DNA of 64,000 nt, taken from assembly GCF_000420725.1 (NCBI RefSeq), contig NZ_ATVM01000007.1, positions 1 to 64,000 of the forward strand, read 5' to 3'. Under the pieces are notes generated by a model. That model was not told the origin of the DNA. It made no database searches and worked only from the letters and a program-made list of their open reading frames with translations. This document shows positions 1-8,839 of the stretch, piece after piece. The DNA is from Marinococcus halotolerans DSM 16375. Lineage in GTDB: Bacteria; Bacillota; Bacilli; Bacillales; Marinococcaceae. The position numbers and the translations under genes are program-made. Numbering within the stretch: position 1 is the stretch's first letter; every line of letters starts with the position of its first letter.

Positions 1-1
1 A

Positions 2-346
2 CGGTATGAAAGCGAAGACTGCAGCGAGTGTCCGTTGAAACCCCAATGCACCACCGCCGAGGGCAACCGGCAGGTTCGCATCAACCCGGTATATGAAGAG
101 GGCAAGGCGATCGCCCGCCGGGCGTTAACGAGCGACGAGGGAGCGTCCACCTATGCCCGGCGCAAGATCGAAGCCGAAAGTGTTTTTGGGCACTTGAAAG
201 CGAATCGTCGCTTTCGCCGGTTTGCCCTGCGGGGCACCGCCAAGGTGACCACGGAATTTGGATTGTTGGCCGTCGCCCATAACTTACGGAAAAAAGCGGA
301 AAATACGAAAAAAGAAGCCGGAGAAACATCTCCAGCTTCCGCTTAA
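2..346 (+). CDS. IS1182-family transposase, C-terminal part (cut by window start)
   Basis: The reading frame is open from base 2 and ends at 346. It encodes the C-terminal end of a DDE transposase. A CxxC-type segment (CSECPLKPQC) near the window edge and the block IEAESVFGHLKANRRFRRF, which carries the likely catalytic Glu, match the IS1182 group of IS elements. The start lies outside the window, so it cannot be judged whether the gene is intact. A terminal inverted repeat lies 15 bases after the stop. This protein differs clearly from the decayed IS1182-type copy at 20744-21225. Confidence 0.75.
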   Translation, partial: RYESEDCSECPLKPQCTTAEGNRQVRINPVYEEGKAIARRALTSDEGASTYARRKIEAESVFGHLKANRRFRRFALRGTAKVTTEFGLLAVAHNLRKKAENTKKEAGETSPASA

Positions 347-361
347 AGAGCTATCATTCGA

Positions 362-377
362 ATTTTGGGACAGCCCC
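362..377. repeat. Likely right terminal inverted repeat of the IS1182-family element
   Basis: ATTTTGGGACAGCCCC lies just after the transposase stop. It resembles the GGGGCTGTCCCAAAAT-type ends seen on many IS elements of this kind. The left end is outside the window, so the pairing cannot be checked. The IS21 element begins almost directly after it. Confidence 0.5.
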
Positions 378-400
378 GATGATAAACTCCCCATTATAGC

Positions 401-416
401 CGGAATAAATTTCCCC
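401..416. repeat. IS21 left terminal repeat
   Basis: CGGAATAAATTTCCCC, which matches the reverse complement of 2419-2434 with one mismatch. Confidence 0.75.
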
Positions 417-483
417 ACGTACAATACAAACCATAGCCAAGAAAGGAGTGCTGTGGTTTGTGAAAACGAAAGGGGAATTTTTT

Positions 484-1674
484 ATGATTAAGGAAATGAA
501 AGAACGGGGGATGTCGATCTCCGATATTGCCCGCGAGCTTCGCATGGACCGAAAAACCGTACGAAAATATCTCACGGCTCCGTCAGCACCGGTACCATCC
601 AAACGGAAACAGAAAGCCAGTAAACTCGATCCCTACAAGCCGTATCTGGACCAGCGCATGTTGGAAGATCAGGTATGGAATAGTGTGAAATTGTTCGAAG
701 AGATTGAGGTGAAGGGCTACGACGGAGGTCTTACCATTCTGAAGGATTATATGAAGCCCTACCGGGCTGCCGCCAAGAAAAAGTATACAATGCGGTATGA
801 AACCCGGCCGGGCGAACAAATGCAGGTGGATTGGAAAGACGTTGGCCTGGTGGAGATCGACGGCAGCCAGCATAAACTGTCCCTATTCGTGGTGATTTTG
901 GGGTATTCACGCATGAAGTATGCCTGGTTAACCGACAAACAGGACCTGGAGCATGTGATGGAAGGGCTCATTCGAGCATTTGAGTATTTTGGCGGAGTCC
1001 CGCAGCGCCTTTTGTTCGACAACATGAAGACAGTGGTCCATGGCAGAGATCAGGGACGGGTGTTGTGGAATGAACGATTCGCGGCCTTTGCCGATTATTA
1101 CGGATTTATTCCCAAGGCCTGCCGACCCTACCGGGCCCAAACGAAAGGCAAGGTGGAGCGATCGATTCAATACCTGCAGAATCATTTTCTTCAGGGCCGA
1201 CCGATTACCTCCCTGGATCAGACGAATCTGGAGCTTTTACGATGGCTGGACCAGACCGGCAATCGAAAGATTCATCAAACGACAGGCATCTCCCCTCAGG
1301 AACGTTGGGCCGACGAACAGCTGCGGCCGATACATACCGTGAAACGGTACGATACCAGTTATCATACGTACCGAAAATCGCACTGGGATGGCTCGCTGTC
1401 CTACCGGGGAGAGAAATGGATGCTTGCCTCCGCCTTTGCGGGCAAAGATATATTGATTAAAGAAACGCTTCATGGCGACCTATCGATGTTTTGTCAGGGC
1501 TCGCCGGTTTCGTTTCAGCGATTCGGCCCGTCAGCTTCTCGATGGGGAGACTACAACAAAAAGAAACAGATGGCCCCGGCTGACCACCGGCCATCTGCTT
1601 CCCTATCTTCGTTGGATGTCGACACGCGTTCGTTGACGTTTTATGATCGGTTCTCGCTGGGAGAACAATCATGA
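484..1674 (+). CDS. istA: IS21-family transposase IstA
   Basis: DDE-type transposase that carries out strand cleavage and joining for the IS21 element. The N-terminus has a helix-turn-helix (MSISDIARELRMDRKTVRKY). The rve-type catalytic core shows an Asp in MQVDWKDVGLVEIDG, a second Asp in LLFDNMKTVV and the Glu in KGKVERSIQYLQNHFL. The ATG at 484 is preferred because AAAGGGGA lies about 7 bases upstream; GTG codons at 448 and 460 are also in frame. The gene is 396 codons, normal for the family, with no visible lesion. The stop overlaps the istB start (ATGA). Confidence 0.9.
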   Translation: MIKEMKERGMSISDIARELRMDRKTVRKYLTAPSAPVPSKRKQKASKLDPYKPYLDQRMLEDQVWNSVKLFEEIEVKGYDGGLTILKDYMKPYRAAAKKKYTMRYETRPGEQMQVDWKDVGLVEIDGSQHKLSLFVVILGYSRMKYAWLTDKQDLEHVMEGLIRAFEYFGGVPQRLLFDNMKTVVHGRDQGRVLWNERFAAFADYYGFIPKACRPYRAQTKGKVERSIQYLQNHFLQGRPITSLDQTNLELLRWLDQTGNRKIHQTTGISPQERWADEQLRPIHTVKRYDTSYHTYRKSHWDGSLSYRGEKWMLASAFAGKDILIKETLHGDLSMFCQGSPVSFQRFGPSASRWGDYNKKKQMAPADHRPSASLSSLDVDTRSLTFYDRFSLGEQS

Positions 1675-2408
1675 ACAAGCGCCTTGAAGCCATGTGCCGC
1701 ACCTTGAACCTGCCAGTCACCGCGGACCGATGGTCCGCCATGGCCCAACAGGCTTCCACCGATAATATAGCCTATTCGACGTTTTTATACAACCTTCTGG
1801 AAGAAGAAGTGGCAGCCAAGCATGCCCGGTCGGTGCAGACACTCCTCAAGTTTGCCCGCCTCCCGTTTCGAAAGACCCTGGATGATTTCGATTTCCCGGC
1901 CCAGCCCTCCGTGGATCACCGGCGTATGCAGGAATGTGCCACTTTATCCTTTATCGAGGCGAACGAAAACCTGATTTTCCTTGGCCCTCCGGGCATTGGA
2001 AAAACACATCTCGCTGTTTCGCTGGGGCTGGAAGCCATCGCTCATGGCTACAAAACGTATTTTGTGACAGCGCACGAGCTCGTGCTTCAGTGCCAAAAGG
2101 CGGACGCCGAAGGCCGGCTGGAGAAAAAGATCCGCAGCCTGGTCAAACCATCGGTGCTCATTATTGATGAAATGGGCTATATGAAGCTGGATCCAGGCAG
2201 CGCTCATTATCTGTTTCAGGTGATCGCCCGTCGGTACGAACGCGGACCGATTCTCCTCATGTCGAATAAAGCCTTTGGCGAATGGGGAGAAATCATGGGC
2301 GATTCCATCATCGCGACAGCGATGCTTGACCGGCTGCTCCACCACTCCCATATTTTCAACATGAAAGGAGAAAGCTACCGAATGAAAGAAAAACAGAAGG
2401 AAGACTAA
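1671..2408 (+). CDS. istB: IS21-family helper ATPase IstB
   Basis: AAA+ ATPase that assembles on target DNA and activates the IstA transposase. The Walker A motif is GPPGIGKTH (about residue 105) and the Walker B motif is VLIIDEMGYM (about residue 162). At 245 residues it has the usual IstB length. It is translationally coupled to istA by a 4-base overlap. Together with intact terminal repeats, this suggests a transposition-competent element. Nearly the same istA/istB junction sequence recurs at 2758-2890 as a relic. Confidence 0.92.
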   Translation: MNKRLEAMCRTLNLPVTADRWSAMAQQASTDNIAYSTFLYNLLEEEVAAKHARSVQTLLKFARLPFRKTLDDFDFPAQPSVDHRRMQECATLSFIEANENLIFLGPPGIGKTHLAVSLGLEAIAHGYKTYFVTAHELVLQCQKADAEGRLEKKIRSLVKPSVLIIDEMGYMKLDPGSAHYLFQVIARRYERGPILLMSNKAFGEWGEIMGDSIIATAMLDRLLHHSHIFNMKGESYRMKEKQKED

Positions 2409-2418
2409 GCTTCCTTCT

Positions 2419-2434
2419 GGGGAATTTTATTCCG
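2419..2434. repeat. IS21 right terminal repeat
   Basis: GGGGAATTTTATTCCG, the inverted partner of 401-416, beginning 11 bases after the istB stop. Confidence 0.75.
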
Positions 2435-2506
2435 TCGTTTTTGGGGAAAGATCGACCGGCCTTGACAATAAGACCCAATTCCATTTTGCACTAAACAATT
2501 AGCCAC

Positions 2507-2542
2507 GCAAAAAGACAGCCTCCTGCACGGCTGCCTTTTTGC
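2507..2542. terminator. Hairpin with A and T flanks, probable bidirectional terminator
   Basis: GCAAAAAGACAGCC pairs with GGCTGCCTTTTTGC across an 8-base loop, with one mismatch. A- and T-runs at the stem base allow termination either way. It may belong to a host gene that was interrupted by the insertion sequences. The rest of 2458-2757 holds no convincing gene. Confidence 0.55.
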
Positions 2543-2669
2543 TAGATAGAATGCACATGTATTCTACTGTCCCTACAGGACATATTTAGATTATCTTATT
2601 ATTCGCTTTATGTCTACAGTTCAAAGCGTATTAGTTCGATTTGTTAAAGCCGATGATAAACAGGAACAT

Positions 2670-2714
2670 TTAAGCGGCTTGACCCCGATAAAACACCGGA
2701 TTCAAGCCGCTTAA
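2670..2714. repeat. Perfect 13-bp inverted repeat between IS21 and its relic
   Basis: TTAAGCGGCTTGA at 2670-2682 is repeated inverted at 2702-2714 around a 19-base spacer. No T-run follows on either strand, so it is not a classical terminator. It lies in a gene-free stretch. Confidence 0.6.
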
Positions 2715-2757
2715 GAGTTTCACTTATTTTCATTGTCTACTTGACGGGGGTCATGAA

Positions 2758-2890
2758 CTGACCCCCGGCTATCTGTTTCTATGCGTTCCCTGGATGTCGA
2801 CACACGTTCGTTGACGTTTTATGACCAGTTCTCGTTGAGAGAACAGCCATGATTAAGCGCCTTGAAGAAATGTGCCGCACCTTGAACCTG
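2758..2890 (+). mobile_element. Relic of a second IS21 copy (istA end plus istB start)
   Basis: These 133 bases align without gaps to 1580-1712 of the intact IS21, with substitutions scattered through the alignment. The relic keeps the end of IstA (a DVDTRSLTFYD-type tail), the ATGA overlap and the first codons of IstB (KRLEEMCRTLNL), and stops abruptly at 2890. Six bases later the terminator of the polysaccharide operon begins. This is a fossil insertion exactly at the left edge of the AT-rich island. Confidence 0.85.
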
Positions 2891-2895
2891 ACGGC

Positions 2896-2919
2896 AAAAT
2901 CGAACAAAAGTTCGGTTTT
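2896..2919 (-). terminator. Rho-independent terminator of the polysaccharide operon
   Basis: AAAATCGAAC and GTTCGGTTTT form a 10-bp stem (one G-T pair) with a 4-base loop. Read on the minus strand it ends in GATTTT, just after the last gene (stop at 2924). Confidence 0.7.
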
Positions 2920-2923
2920 GATA

Positions 2924-3652
2924 TTATTTATTTTTCCTCTCAGTAATATTTTCATTTGGAAATTTACTCAAATCTTTATCTGACATAATCGGCACGATAC
3001 CTAGAATAGGCAAACCGATTTCTTTTTCTACGTCTTGTTCAGTTTTGACTGTTTTGTCCAGAAAATCTAATAAAAATGCTAGCCCAATACCGACCATTAA
3101 ACCAATCACAAAACCTAATACCAAGTTTAATGTTGGTTGAGGAGAAATAGGACTGTTACTATTTTCCATTTGTGCTTCAGATAGTATACTTACATTATCA
3201 ACATCCATAATTTCAGGAATTTGCTGTTCAAATATTGTCGCTAATGTATTAGCAATTGTAACAGCAGTTTCAGGATTTGAATCTTCTACTGTTATATTAG
3301 CTACTTGTGATTCCTCTTCTGCTGAAATTGTAATTTTTTCTCTTAGTTCTCCCACAGAATCATTAAGTCCAATTTCTTGAATTACCGGTTCTAGAATAGT
3401 AGGGCTTGCCATTATGACACTGTATGTATTTATAAACTCTCTATTCGACTGTAGTTCTTGCGAAGTAATAGGTTCTTCTCCTACTTGAGACTGGTTCACT
3501 AAAACTTGTGTTGAAGCCTGGTACTGGGGAGTCATAATAAAATACGTAACTATAGCACTAATTATAATTCCTAAAAGTGTAATAGCAATAATTAAGCCTA
3601 TACGCTTCTTTAGCGTTTGAAATAATTCCTGGAGACTAATTGTTTCTTCCAT
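2924..3652 (-). CDS. Wzz/CapA-type polysaccharide chain-length and BY-kinase adaptor protein
   Basis: Membrane protein of the polysaccharide co-polymerase family. It sets polymer length and, in Firmicutes, usually activates a separate BY-kinase. Two membrane helices frame an extracytoplasmic domain: an N-terminal one around IGLIIAITLLGIIISA and a C-terminal one around LVLGFVIGLMVGIGLAFLL. The ATG at 3652 has GGAGG 7 bases upstream; an earlier in-frame start (3685) lacks this. It is the last gene of the operon, although Wzz genes usually come first. No kinase follows it. The only BY-kinase in the window is at 40557-41279, outside the island. Confidence 0.85.
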   Translation of the reverse strand: MEETISLQELFQTLKKRIGLIIAITLLGIIISAIVTYFIMTPQYQASTQVLVNQSQVGEEPITSQELQSNREFINTYSVIMASPTILEPVIQEIGLNDSVGELREKITISAEEESQVANITVEDSNPETAVTIANTLATIFEQQIPEIMDVDNVSILSEAQMENSNSPISPQPTLNLVLGFVIGLMVGIGLAFLLDFLDKTVKTEQDVEKEIGLPILGIVPIMSDKDLSKFPNENITERKNK

Positions 3653-3809
3653 ACAATCCTCCGATAATTTTAAATTTTTTCCCATGCTAAAATGCTAATT
3701 AATAAACTAATTTATTTTTGACTTAAAATTTCATTGATAATCTTTATCCTGTGTAAATAATAAAATTTGCCTCCAACACTGAAACACATACTTCTAAATT
3801 TACTCTTTA

Positions 3810-4652
3810 TTATTCAAGATACCTTAATAAAGCATTTTTCCAATGTGGCATTGCTTCAAAATTATTTAGTTTTAATGATAAATTTTCTAGCACTGAATAT
3901 TTAGGTCTTCTCGCTTTAGTTGGAAATTCTTGAGAAGTCACCGGTATTATATTTATTTCGATATTCTTAATTCTAAAGATTTCTTTTGCAAACTCATACC
4001 ATGAGCATTCCCCGCTATTAGTTACATGATAAGTTCCATACAAATTTGAGGAACTGAATTGTTTTATACTATTAGCTAAATCAATTGCATATGTTGGAGA
4101 GCCAATTTGATCATTTACAATTCTTAATTCGTCTTTTGATTTAGATAAATTTAACATAGTATTAACAAAATTTTTCCCACCATGTCCAAAAACCCATGAT
4201 GTTCTCACAATAAAAAATTTTGAATGAAAATTTTTGACAAAGTTTTCCCCTTCTAATTTTGATAGTCCATAAGAATTTAATGGATTGGTTGAAGTAAATT
4301 CATTAATTTTTTTTATGTGTTCGCCATCAAATACATAATCAGTGCTTATATAAATCAATTTAGCATTGGCGTATTCAGCTTCAATAGCTACGTTTCTAGT
4401 TCCAAAAGAATTGACTAGATATGCTAACTCTTTTTTATTTAAATCTTCTGCCCCCTCTACATCTGTATAGGCAGCAGTGTGTATAATTATATTTGGTAAA
4501 TTCAATCTTATGGCTTTTTTTACTTCATTATAGTTTGAAACGTCTAACTCATCTTTACCATAACTAATTACTTCATAATCTTCTTCAAACAATTGTTTTA
4601 AAGCCCTACCCAGTTGGCCGTTTCCTCCTGTTATTAAAACTTTATTTCCCAT
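3810..4652 (-). CDS. rfbD: dTDP-4-dehydrorhamnose reductase
   Basis: Catalyses the last step of dTDP-L-rhamnose synthesis, reducing dTDP-4-dehydro-L-rhamnose with NAD(P)H. The short-chain dehydrogenase fold begins with the nucleotide loop ITGGNGQLGRAL. YISTDYVFDG and the catalytic YGLSKLEGE (YxxxK) are present, as is the C-terminal RPKYSVL typical of RmlD. The 280-residue length is normal. AGGAGA lies upstream of the ATG. It follows rfbB with a gap of 11 bases. AT-rich codon use matches the island. Confidence 0.93.
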   Translation of the reverse strand: MGNKVLITGGNGQLGRALKQLFEEDYEVISYGKDELDVSNYNEVKKAIRLNLPNIIIHTAAYTDVEGAEDLNKKELAYLVNSFGTRNVAIEAEYANAKLIYISTDYVFDGEHIKKINEFTSTNPLNSYGLSKLEGENFVKNFHSKFFIVRTSWVFGHGGKNFVNTMLNLSKSKDELRIVNDQIGSPTYAIDLANSIKQFSSSNLYGTYHVTNSGECSWYEFAKEIFRIKNIEINIIPVTSQEFPTKARRPKYSVLENLSLKLNNFEAMPHWKNALLRYLE

Positions 4653-4663
4653 TAATTATTCTC

Positions 4664-5635
4664 CTAACAACGATTCTTCTCAACATCTTCCACCCAAGAA
4701 GCATTATTTAAATACCAATTTAATGTATGATTTATACCCTTTTCAAAAGTTTGTTCAGGTTCCCATCCAAGTTCATTTTTGAGCTTTGAAGAATCGATAG
4801 CATATCTTCTATCATGACCTTTTCTATCTTTTACATATTCTATTAAATCGTAAGACTTGTTCAAATATCTAAGGATGTTTTTTATTACTTCTATATTAGC
4901 AATTTCATTATTTCCGCCTATATTATAAACTTCACCTTCATTACCATATTTTAATACTGTAAATATAGCCTTACAATGATCATCTACATGTAACCAATCG
5001 CGTATTTGCTTTCCATCTCCATATACTGGCAATTTTTCGTCACGCAAGGCTTTTTTTATTACCATAGGTATTAACTTTTCTGGGTGCTGGTAAGGTCCAT
5101 AATTATTTGAACATCTAGTAATTATACCTGGAAAATCATAAGTTTTATAATAGGACCTAACCAATAAATCTGCTCCAGCTTTACTAGATGAATAAGGGCT
5201 ATTAGGTTTTAAAGGAGAACTTTCGCTAAAATGATTTCCGTTCTCTATGGACCCATAAACTTCGTCAGTAGATATTTGAATAAATCTATCTATAGAGTTC
5301 TTTTTAGCTTGGTTTAACAAACTCTGTGTTCCCATTAAATTTGTTTCAAAAAAAAGTTTAGGACCTTCTATACTTCTATCCACATGTGACTCTGCAGCAA
5401 AATTTAAAATAACATTTATATTAAATTTATTAATGATCAAGTTTATTAAATCTTCATTATTTATATCTCCATATATAAACTCATATTTATGACTATTTAC
5501 ATCCAATAAATTATTTCTATTTCCAGCATAGGTTAATAAATCTAAATTCACTACGTTATAATCAGAATTTTTTAGCACATAACGTATAAAGTTACTTCCA
5601 ATAAATCCATTTCCACCTGTAACTAAAATATTCAT
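4664..5635 (-). CDS. rfbB: dTDP-glucose 4,6-dehydratase
   Basis: Second step of dTDP-L-rhamnose synthesis: NAD-dependent dehydration of dTDP-D-glucose to the 4-keto-6-deoxy sugar. The GxxGxxG loop is VTGGNGFIGSNF. The DE pair and Thr of the active site are visible in QISTDEVYGS, and YSSSKAGAD gives the catalytic Tyr and Lys. At 323 residues it is of normal length. AAGGAG precedes the ATG by 6 bases. It sits between rfbC and rfbD, whereas rfbA is further upstream, separated by the fucose genes. Confidence 0.95.
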   Translation of the reverse strand: MNILVTGGNGFIGSNFIRYVLKNSDYNVVNLDLLTYAGNRNNLLDVNSHKYEFIYGDINNEDLINLIINKFNINVILNFAAESHVDRSIEGPKLFFETNLMGTQSLLNQAKKNSIDRFIQISTDEVYGSIENGNHFSESSPLKPNSPYSSSKAGADLLVRSYYKTYDFPGIITRCSNNYGPYQHPEKLIPMVIKKALRDEKLPVYGDGKQIRDWLHVDDHCKAIFTVLKYGNEGEVYNIGGNNEIANIEVIKNILRYLNKSYDLIEYVKDRKGHDRRYAIDSSKLKNELGWEPEQTFEKGINHTLNWYLNNASWVEDVEKNRC

Positions 5636-5645
5636 TTTAAGCTCC

Positions 5646-6182
5646 TTAATTTATATTAGTTATATTTGGATTAATTTTATCTTTTTCAGATAATATGGGA
5701 GAATCTGTTGGCCAATTTATTGCTAATTTTTCATCGTTCCAAATAATTCCATTATCATGTTCTTTTGAATAATACTCATCAACTTTATATATTACGTGGG
5801 TATTTTTAACTAATGTACAAAAACCATGTGCAAATCCTTTGGGGACTAGCATCTGGCGTTTGTTATTCTCACTTAATATAGAAGTAGCATATTTTCCATA
5901 GTTTAAAGAATCTTTTCTTAAATCTACTGCTACATCAAATACGGCTCCTTTTATAACTTTCACAAGCTTCGTTTGAGCCTTAGGATTAGCTTGGTAATGA
6001 AGTCCTCTAATTGTGTGAGGCTCAACTGAGAACGAATGATTATCTTGAATAAAATCATGATTAAATCCTAACTCTTGAAAGGTTTTTTTGTTGTAACTTT
6101 CCGTAAAAAACCCCCTGTTATCTGCAAAATATTTAGTTTCTAAAATAAAAACTTCTGGATGTTCTGTTCGTAATATTTTAAT
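5646..6182 (-). CDS. rfbC: dTDP-4-dehydrorhamnose 3,5-epimerase, apparent ATT start
   Basis: Third enzyme of dTDP-L-rhamnose synthesis, a cupin-fold epimerase. The frame encodes a full RmlC of 178 residues, beginning (I)KILRTEHPEVFILE and containing RGFFTESYN and the catalytic-His motif IRGLHYQ. No ATG, GTG or TTG exists between the in-frame stop at 6209-6207 and residue 74. The first canonical codon (GTG, 5963) would remove the active-site His. GGAGG at 6194-6190 lies 7 bases before ATT at 6182, so translation probably starts at ATT. An alternative is a point mutation or base error in an original ATG. Confidence 0.88.
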   Translation of the reverse strand: MKILRTEHPEVFILETKYFADNRGFFTESYNKKTFQELGFNHDFIQDNHSFSVEPHTIRGLHYQANPKAQTKLVKVIKGAVFDVAVDLRKDSLNYGKYATSILSENNKRQMLVPKGFAHGFCTLVKNTHVIYKVDEYYSKEHDNGIIWNDEKLAINWPTDSPILSEKDKINPNITNIN

Positions 6183-6231
6183 TTTAAAACCTCCACTTAT
6201 TTTCTTTTAAAGGTGCGCATTATATATTAAT

Positions 6232-7584
6232 CTAAGAATTTTGTATTGTCTCCCAATTAAATGATAACCTACTTATATCTTCACTATTTATATGAACGCC
6301 GTATTGGACTTCAATTATTTCTAAATCTGTAGTAGCTTTAACAGCATGTTTTGTATTTAAAGGAATTTTTATTATATCTCCTCTTTCAATTAGTCCAATT
6401 TTCCCATCGATAATTACTTCACCTTCACCCTTAACTACAGTCCAACTTTCCTCTCGAAAATTATGATAATGATAACTAGAATTTTTTCCCTTATTAATAG
6501 CAATTTTTTTTGTTACCATCTCATTGTTTTCATCATATTTTGAGTATTCTAATGTTTTAGACCATCCCCACCTTCTTTCTTCATACATTATAGGTTGATT
6601 AAAGTTTTTGATTAATTCTTTTATATTTTTATTACTATTTTTATCACTGACTAATATACCGTCAGGACTAATAGCTACAATAGCATTGTGGATATTGGAT
6701 ACTACTGCCGGTATATCTAGTTCATTAATTAAATGGGTATTAGTGCATGATTCATCTATATGACCTTGGCCAACTTGATTAGTAGCCATTTCTTCAGTAA
6801 CAGTATTCCAAGTACCTAAGTCTTTCCAAAAACCATTATAATTTCTGACTATAAAATTAGAACCCCTTTCTAAAACTTCATAATCAAAACTATTTTGTGG
6901 TAAAGAATTGAAATTTCTCGATAACCATGAATAATCAAAATTCAATCCAATTTTTTCAACGATTTTTCTTAAAAATTTAATTTGGAAAGTAAATATCCCA
7001 CAATTCCAAACCGCTTGTTTTTCTAAGAGTATCGCGGCTTCTTTTTCAGTTGGCTTTTCAACAAATTTTTTAACTTTTGAGACTTCCACTCCGACTCTTT
7101 CCGGTATTATATATCCATATTTTTCCGAAGCATAAGTAGGCGGCGTTCCTACCAAACCTAAGTCAAATTCACTATTGGTTAAATCCTTTTCTAAATTTTT
7201 AATGACATCAAAAAAATGATCTTCAACGTAAGAATCCACGGGTAAAACGGTGACTATTTCATCGTCTGATAGATTTTTTTCATTTTGTAAGTAAGATAGA
7301 GCAAGTACAATGGCTGGAAAAGTGTCTCTTCTTTCTGGTTCTATAACTATAGGTACTTTGGAACCCAACTGATTTTTTAAAATATCTTCTTGAGACTTTG
7401 AAGTTGCTATTATAGTACTATCCGCCATCGAATTAGCTTCAATTTGACTCCAAGTTTTTTGCACCATAGAAATATTTTCGCCTTTGAAATTATTTAACAA
7501 CTTCAAAAATTGTTTAGATCTTGTTTCATTTGAGAGTGGCCATAATCTTTTTCCAGATCCGCCTGAAAGCAAAATACAGTGCAT
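6232..7584 (-). CDS. manC: Mannose-1-phosphate guanylyltransferase (ManC type), island copy
   Basis: Makes GDP-mannose from mannose-1-phosphate and GTP, the precursor for GDP-fucose. The N-terminal nucleotidyltransferase domain starts with LLSGGSGKRLWPLSN and has the FVEKP motif. The C-terminal cupin (SSYHYHNFREESWTVVKGEG) matches the mannose-6-phosphate isomerase domain of bifunctional enzymes. The ATG at 7584 follows AAGGTGG. A paralogue of host-like composition lies at 22417-23805 with the same domain plan. No phosphomannomutase gene is in the window. Confidence 0.93.
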   Translation of the reverse strand: MHCILLSGGSGKRLWPLSNETRSKQFLKLLNNFKGENISMVQKTWSQIEANSMADSTIIATSKSQEDILKNQLGSKVPIVIEPERRDTFPAIVLALSYLQNEKNLSDDEIVTVLPVDSYVEDHFFDVIKNLEKDLTNSEFDLGLVGTPPTYASEKYGYIIPERVGVEVSKVKKFVEKPTEKEAAILLEKQAVWNCGIFTFQIKFLRKIVEKIGLNFDYSWLSRNFNSLPQNSFDYEVLERGSNFIVRNYNGFWKDLGTWNTVTEEMATNQVGQGHIDESCTNTHLINELDIPAVVSNIHNAIVAISPDGILVSDKNSNKNIKELIKNFNQPIMYEERRWGWSKTLEYSKYDENNEMVTKKIAINKGKNSSYHYHNFREESWTVVKGEGEVIIDGKIGLIERGDIIKIPLNTKHAVKATTDLEIIEVQYGVHINSEDISRLSFNWETIQNS

Positions 7585-7594
7585 ACTTACCACC

Positions 7595-8839
7595 TTAGGT
7601 TTTTATCATAGTGTAAAGCTCTTGTTCAAAAGTTTTTAAAATAGTATTTTGGTTAACGTATTTTTTTGAATACTCTAAAGCGCAGTCTTCCATACTTCTT
7701 TTTAAATCAGTTTCTTTAGCTAGTTTAAGCATTTCTTCAAGTAGCCGTTGAGAATTCTCCGAAGGCGTAGCTATTCCAAAACCAAATTCTTTTACAATAT
7801 TATGCAATGTTGTATTTTCATCCGCAGTTATAATACTTGCTTTCCCTGAAGCAACAATATTTGTCAATTTAGAAGGCATTACCAAATCTCCAGCTTCTCT
7901 TTTTTGAATGATCAAATGAATATCGGCTGCGGCTAACAATTCTGGCAATTTTTCTACAGGTTGTACATTTAAAAAATGAATATTTTTTAAATTAAGCTCT
8001 TCTGCTTTATCTATTAATTGTTTTTTTCCTGAACCTTCTCCAACTATGGCTATTTTAATATTTTTTTCTGTAATATTTTTTCCTACATCTAGCAATATGT
8101 CTAATCCTTGCTTTTCTCCAATGTTTCCAGCATACATAAACAATACATCATCAGAGTCTAGCTTCCATAAATTTCTGTAATAATTTTTCATTCGATCATC
8201 ACTAAACCTACCAACATTAGACCAATTTGGAAACAAGCTAAGTTTATTTTCTTTCAAGCCTTTTTTTGCAATTTTCTTTTTCATTGCTTCTGTAATAGTG
8301 GTAATTTTATTTGCTTCACTAAGAATTCTTTTTTCAATTAGGTATAAAAAGCGAATTAACGATTTTGATTTAAGCATATTTAGTTTTTCCGCCGCATCCA
8401 CTTGCAAATCTTGTATATGAAAAACCCAAGGGACTTTCCTGAATTTCTTATAAAGAGTTGGAAAAATTCCTGTTAATAATGGGGGGGATACTGCTATAAC
8501 TACATCATATTTTTTTTTATTCAATAAAATTGGCATCCAATACTTTATAGAATAAACTAAAAAAGACATTTCCATAAGTATCCTGCCTTTTGCATTTATC
8601 GTTGATTCTTTTTGAATTACAAGAGGTGTTCTATAAATTTTCACCCCATCAATTTCTTCATAATAAAATTTTTTTTCATTGTATTTATCATGAATTTTCC
8701 ATTGGGGATAATGCGGTAATGAAGTAATAACTTCTACCTCATGTCCTTGATTTGTTAACCAATTAGCTAATTCTCCGTTGTATTTCCCTGTTCCCGTAGG
8801 TTCTGGAGCATAATTGATACTATAAAGCAGTATTTTCAT
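7595..8839 (-). CDS. GT4-family glycosyltransferase (WcaI-like)
   Basis: GT-B-fold glycosyltransferase of 414 residues. The N-terminus [26 protein letters not shown] resembles colanic-acid WcaI, often described as a fucosyltransferase. The nucleotide-binding C-terminal domain shows [16 protein letters not shown] and [14 protein letters not shown]. It overlaps gmd by 4 bases, which ties it to fucose transfer (inference from context). The acceptor and linkage cannot be read from sequence. Confidence 0.82.
   Translation of the reverse strand: MKILLYSINYAPEPTGTGKYNGELANWLTNQGHEVEVITSLPHYPQWKIHDKYNEKKFYYEEIDGVKIYRTPLVIQKESTINAKGRILMEMSFLVYSIKYWMPILLNKKKYDVVIAVSPPLLTGIFPTLYKKFRKVPWVFHIQDLQVDAAEKLNMLKSKSLIRFLYLIEKRILSEANKITTITEAMKKKIAKKGLKENKLSLFPNWSNVGRFSDDRMKNYYRNLWKLDSDDVLFMYAGNIGEKQGLDILLDVGKNITEKNIKIAIVGEGSGKKQLIDKAEELNLKNIHFLNVQPVEKLPELLAAADIHLIIQKREAGDLVMPSKLTNIVASGKASIITADENTTLHNIVKEFGFGIATPSENSQRLLEEMLKLAKETDLKRSMEDCALEYSKKYVNQNTILKTFEQELYTMIKT

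Larger units (their letters stand above)
380..2457 (+). mobile_element. IS21-family insertion sequence, apparently complete
   Basis: The element has the two-gene istA-istB layout with the usual ATGA overlap, bounded by inverted terminal repeats. The best repeat pair is 401-416 against 2419-2434 (15 of 16 bases). A second CCCC block lies at the same distance outside each copy, giving the multiple terminal repeats typical of IS21. The exact ends, taken as about 380 and 2457, and any target duplication could not be fixed by eye. It sits against the end of an IS1182-type element, and 300 bp before a relic of another IS21 copy. Confidence 0.8.

Noticed and set aside
5646-5963. rfbC as a truncated pseudogene starting at GTG
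   Set aside because: The upstream frame encodes a perfect RmlC N-terminus including IRGLHYQ, and a ribosome site lies before ATT, so the gene is full length.
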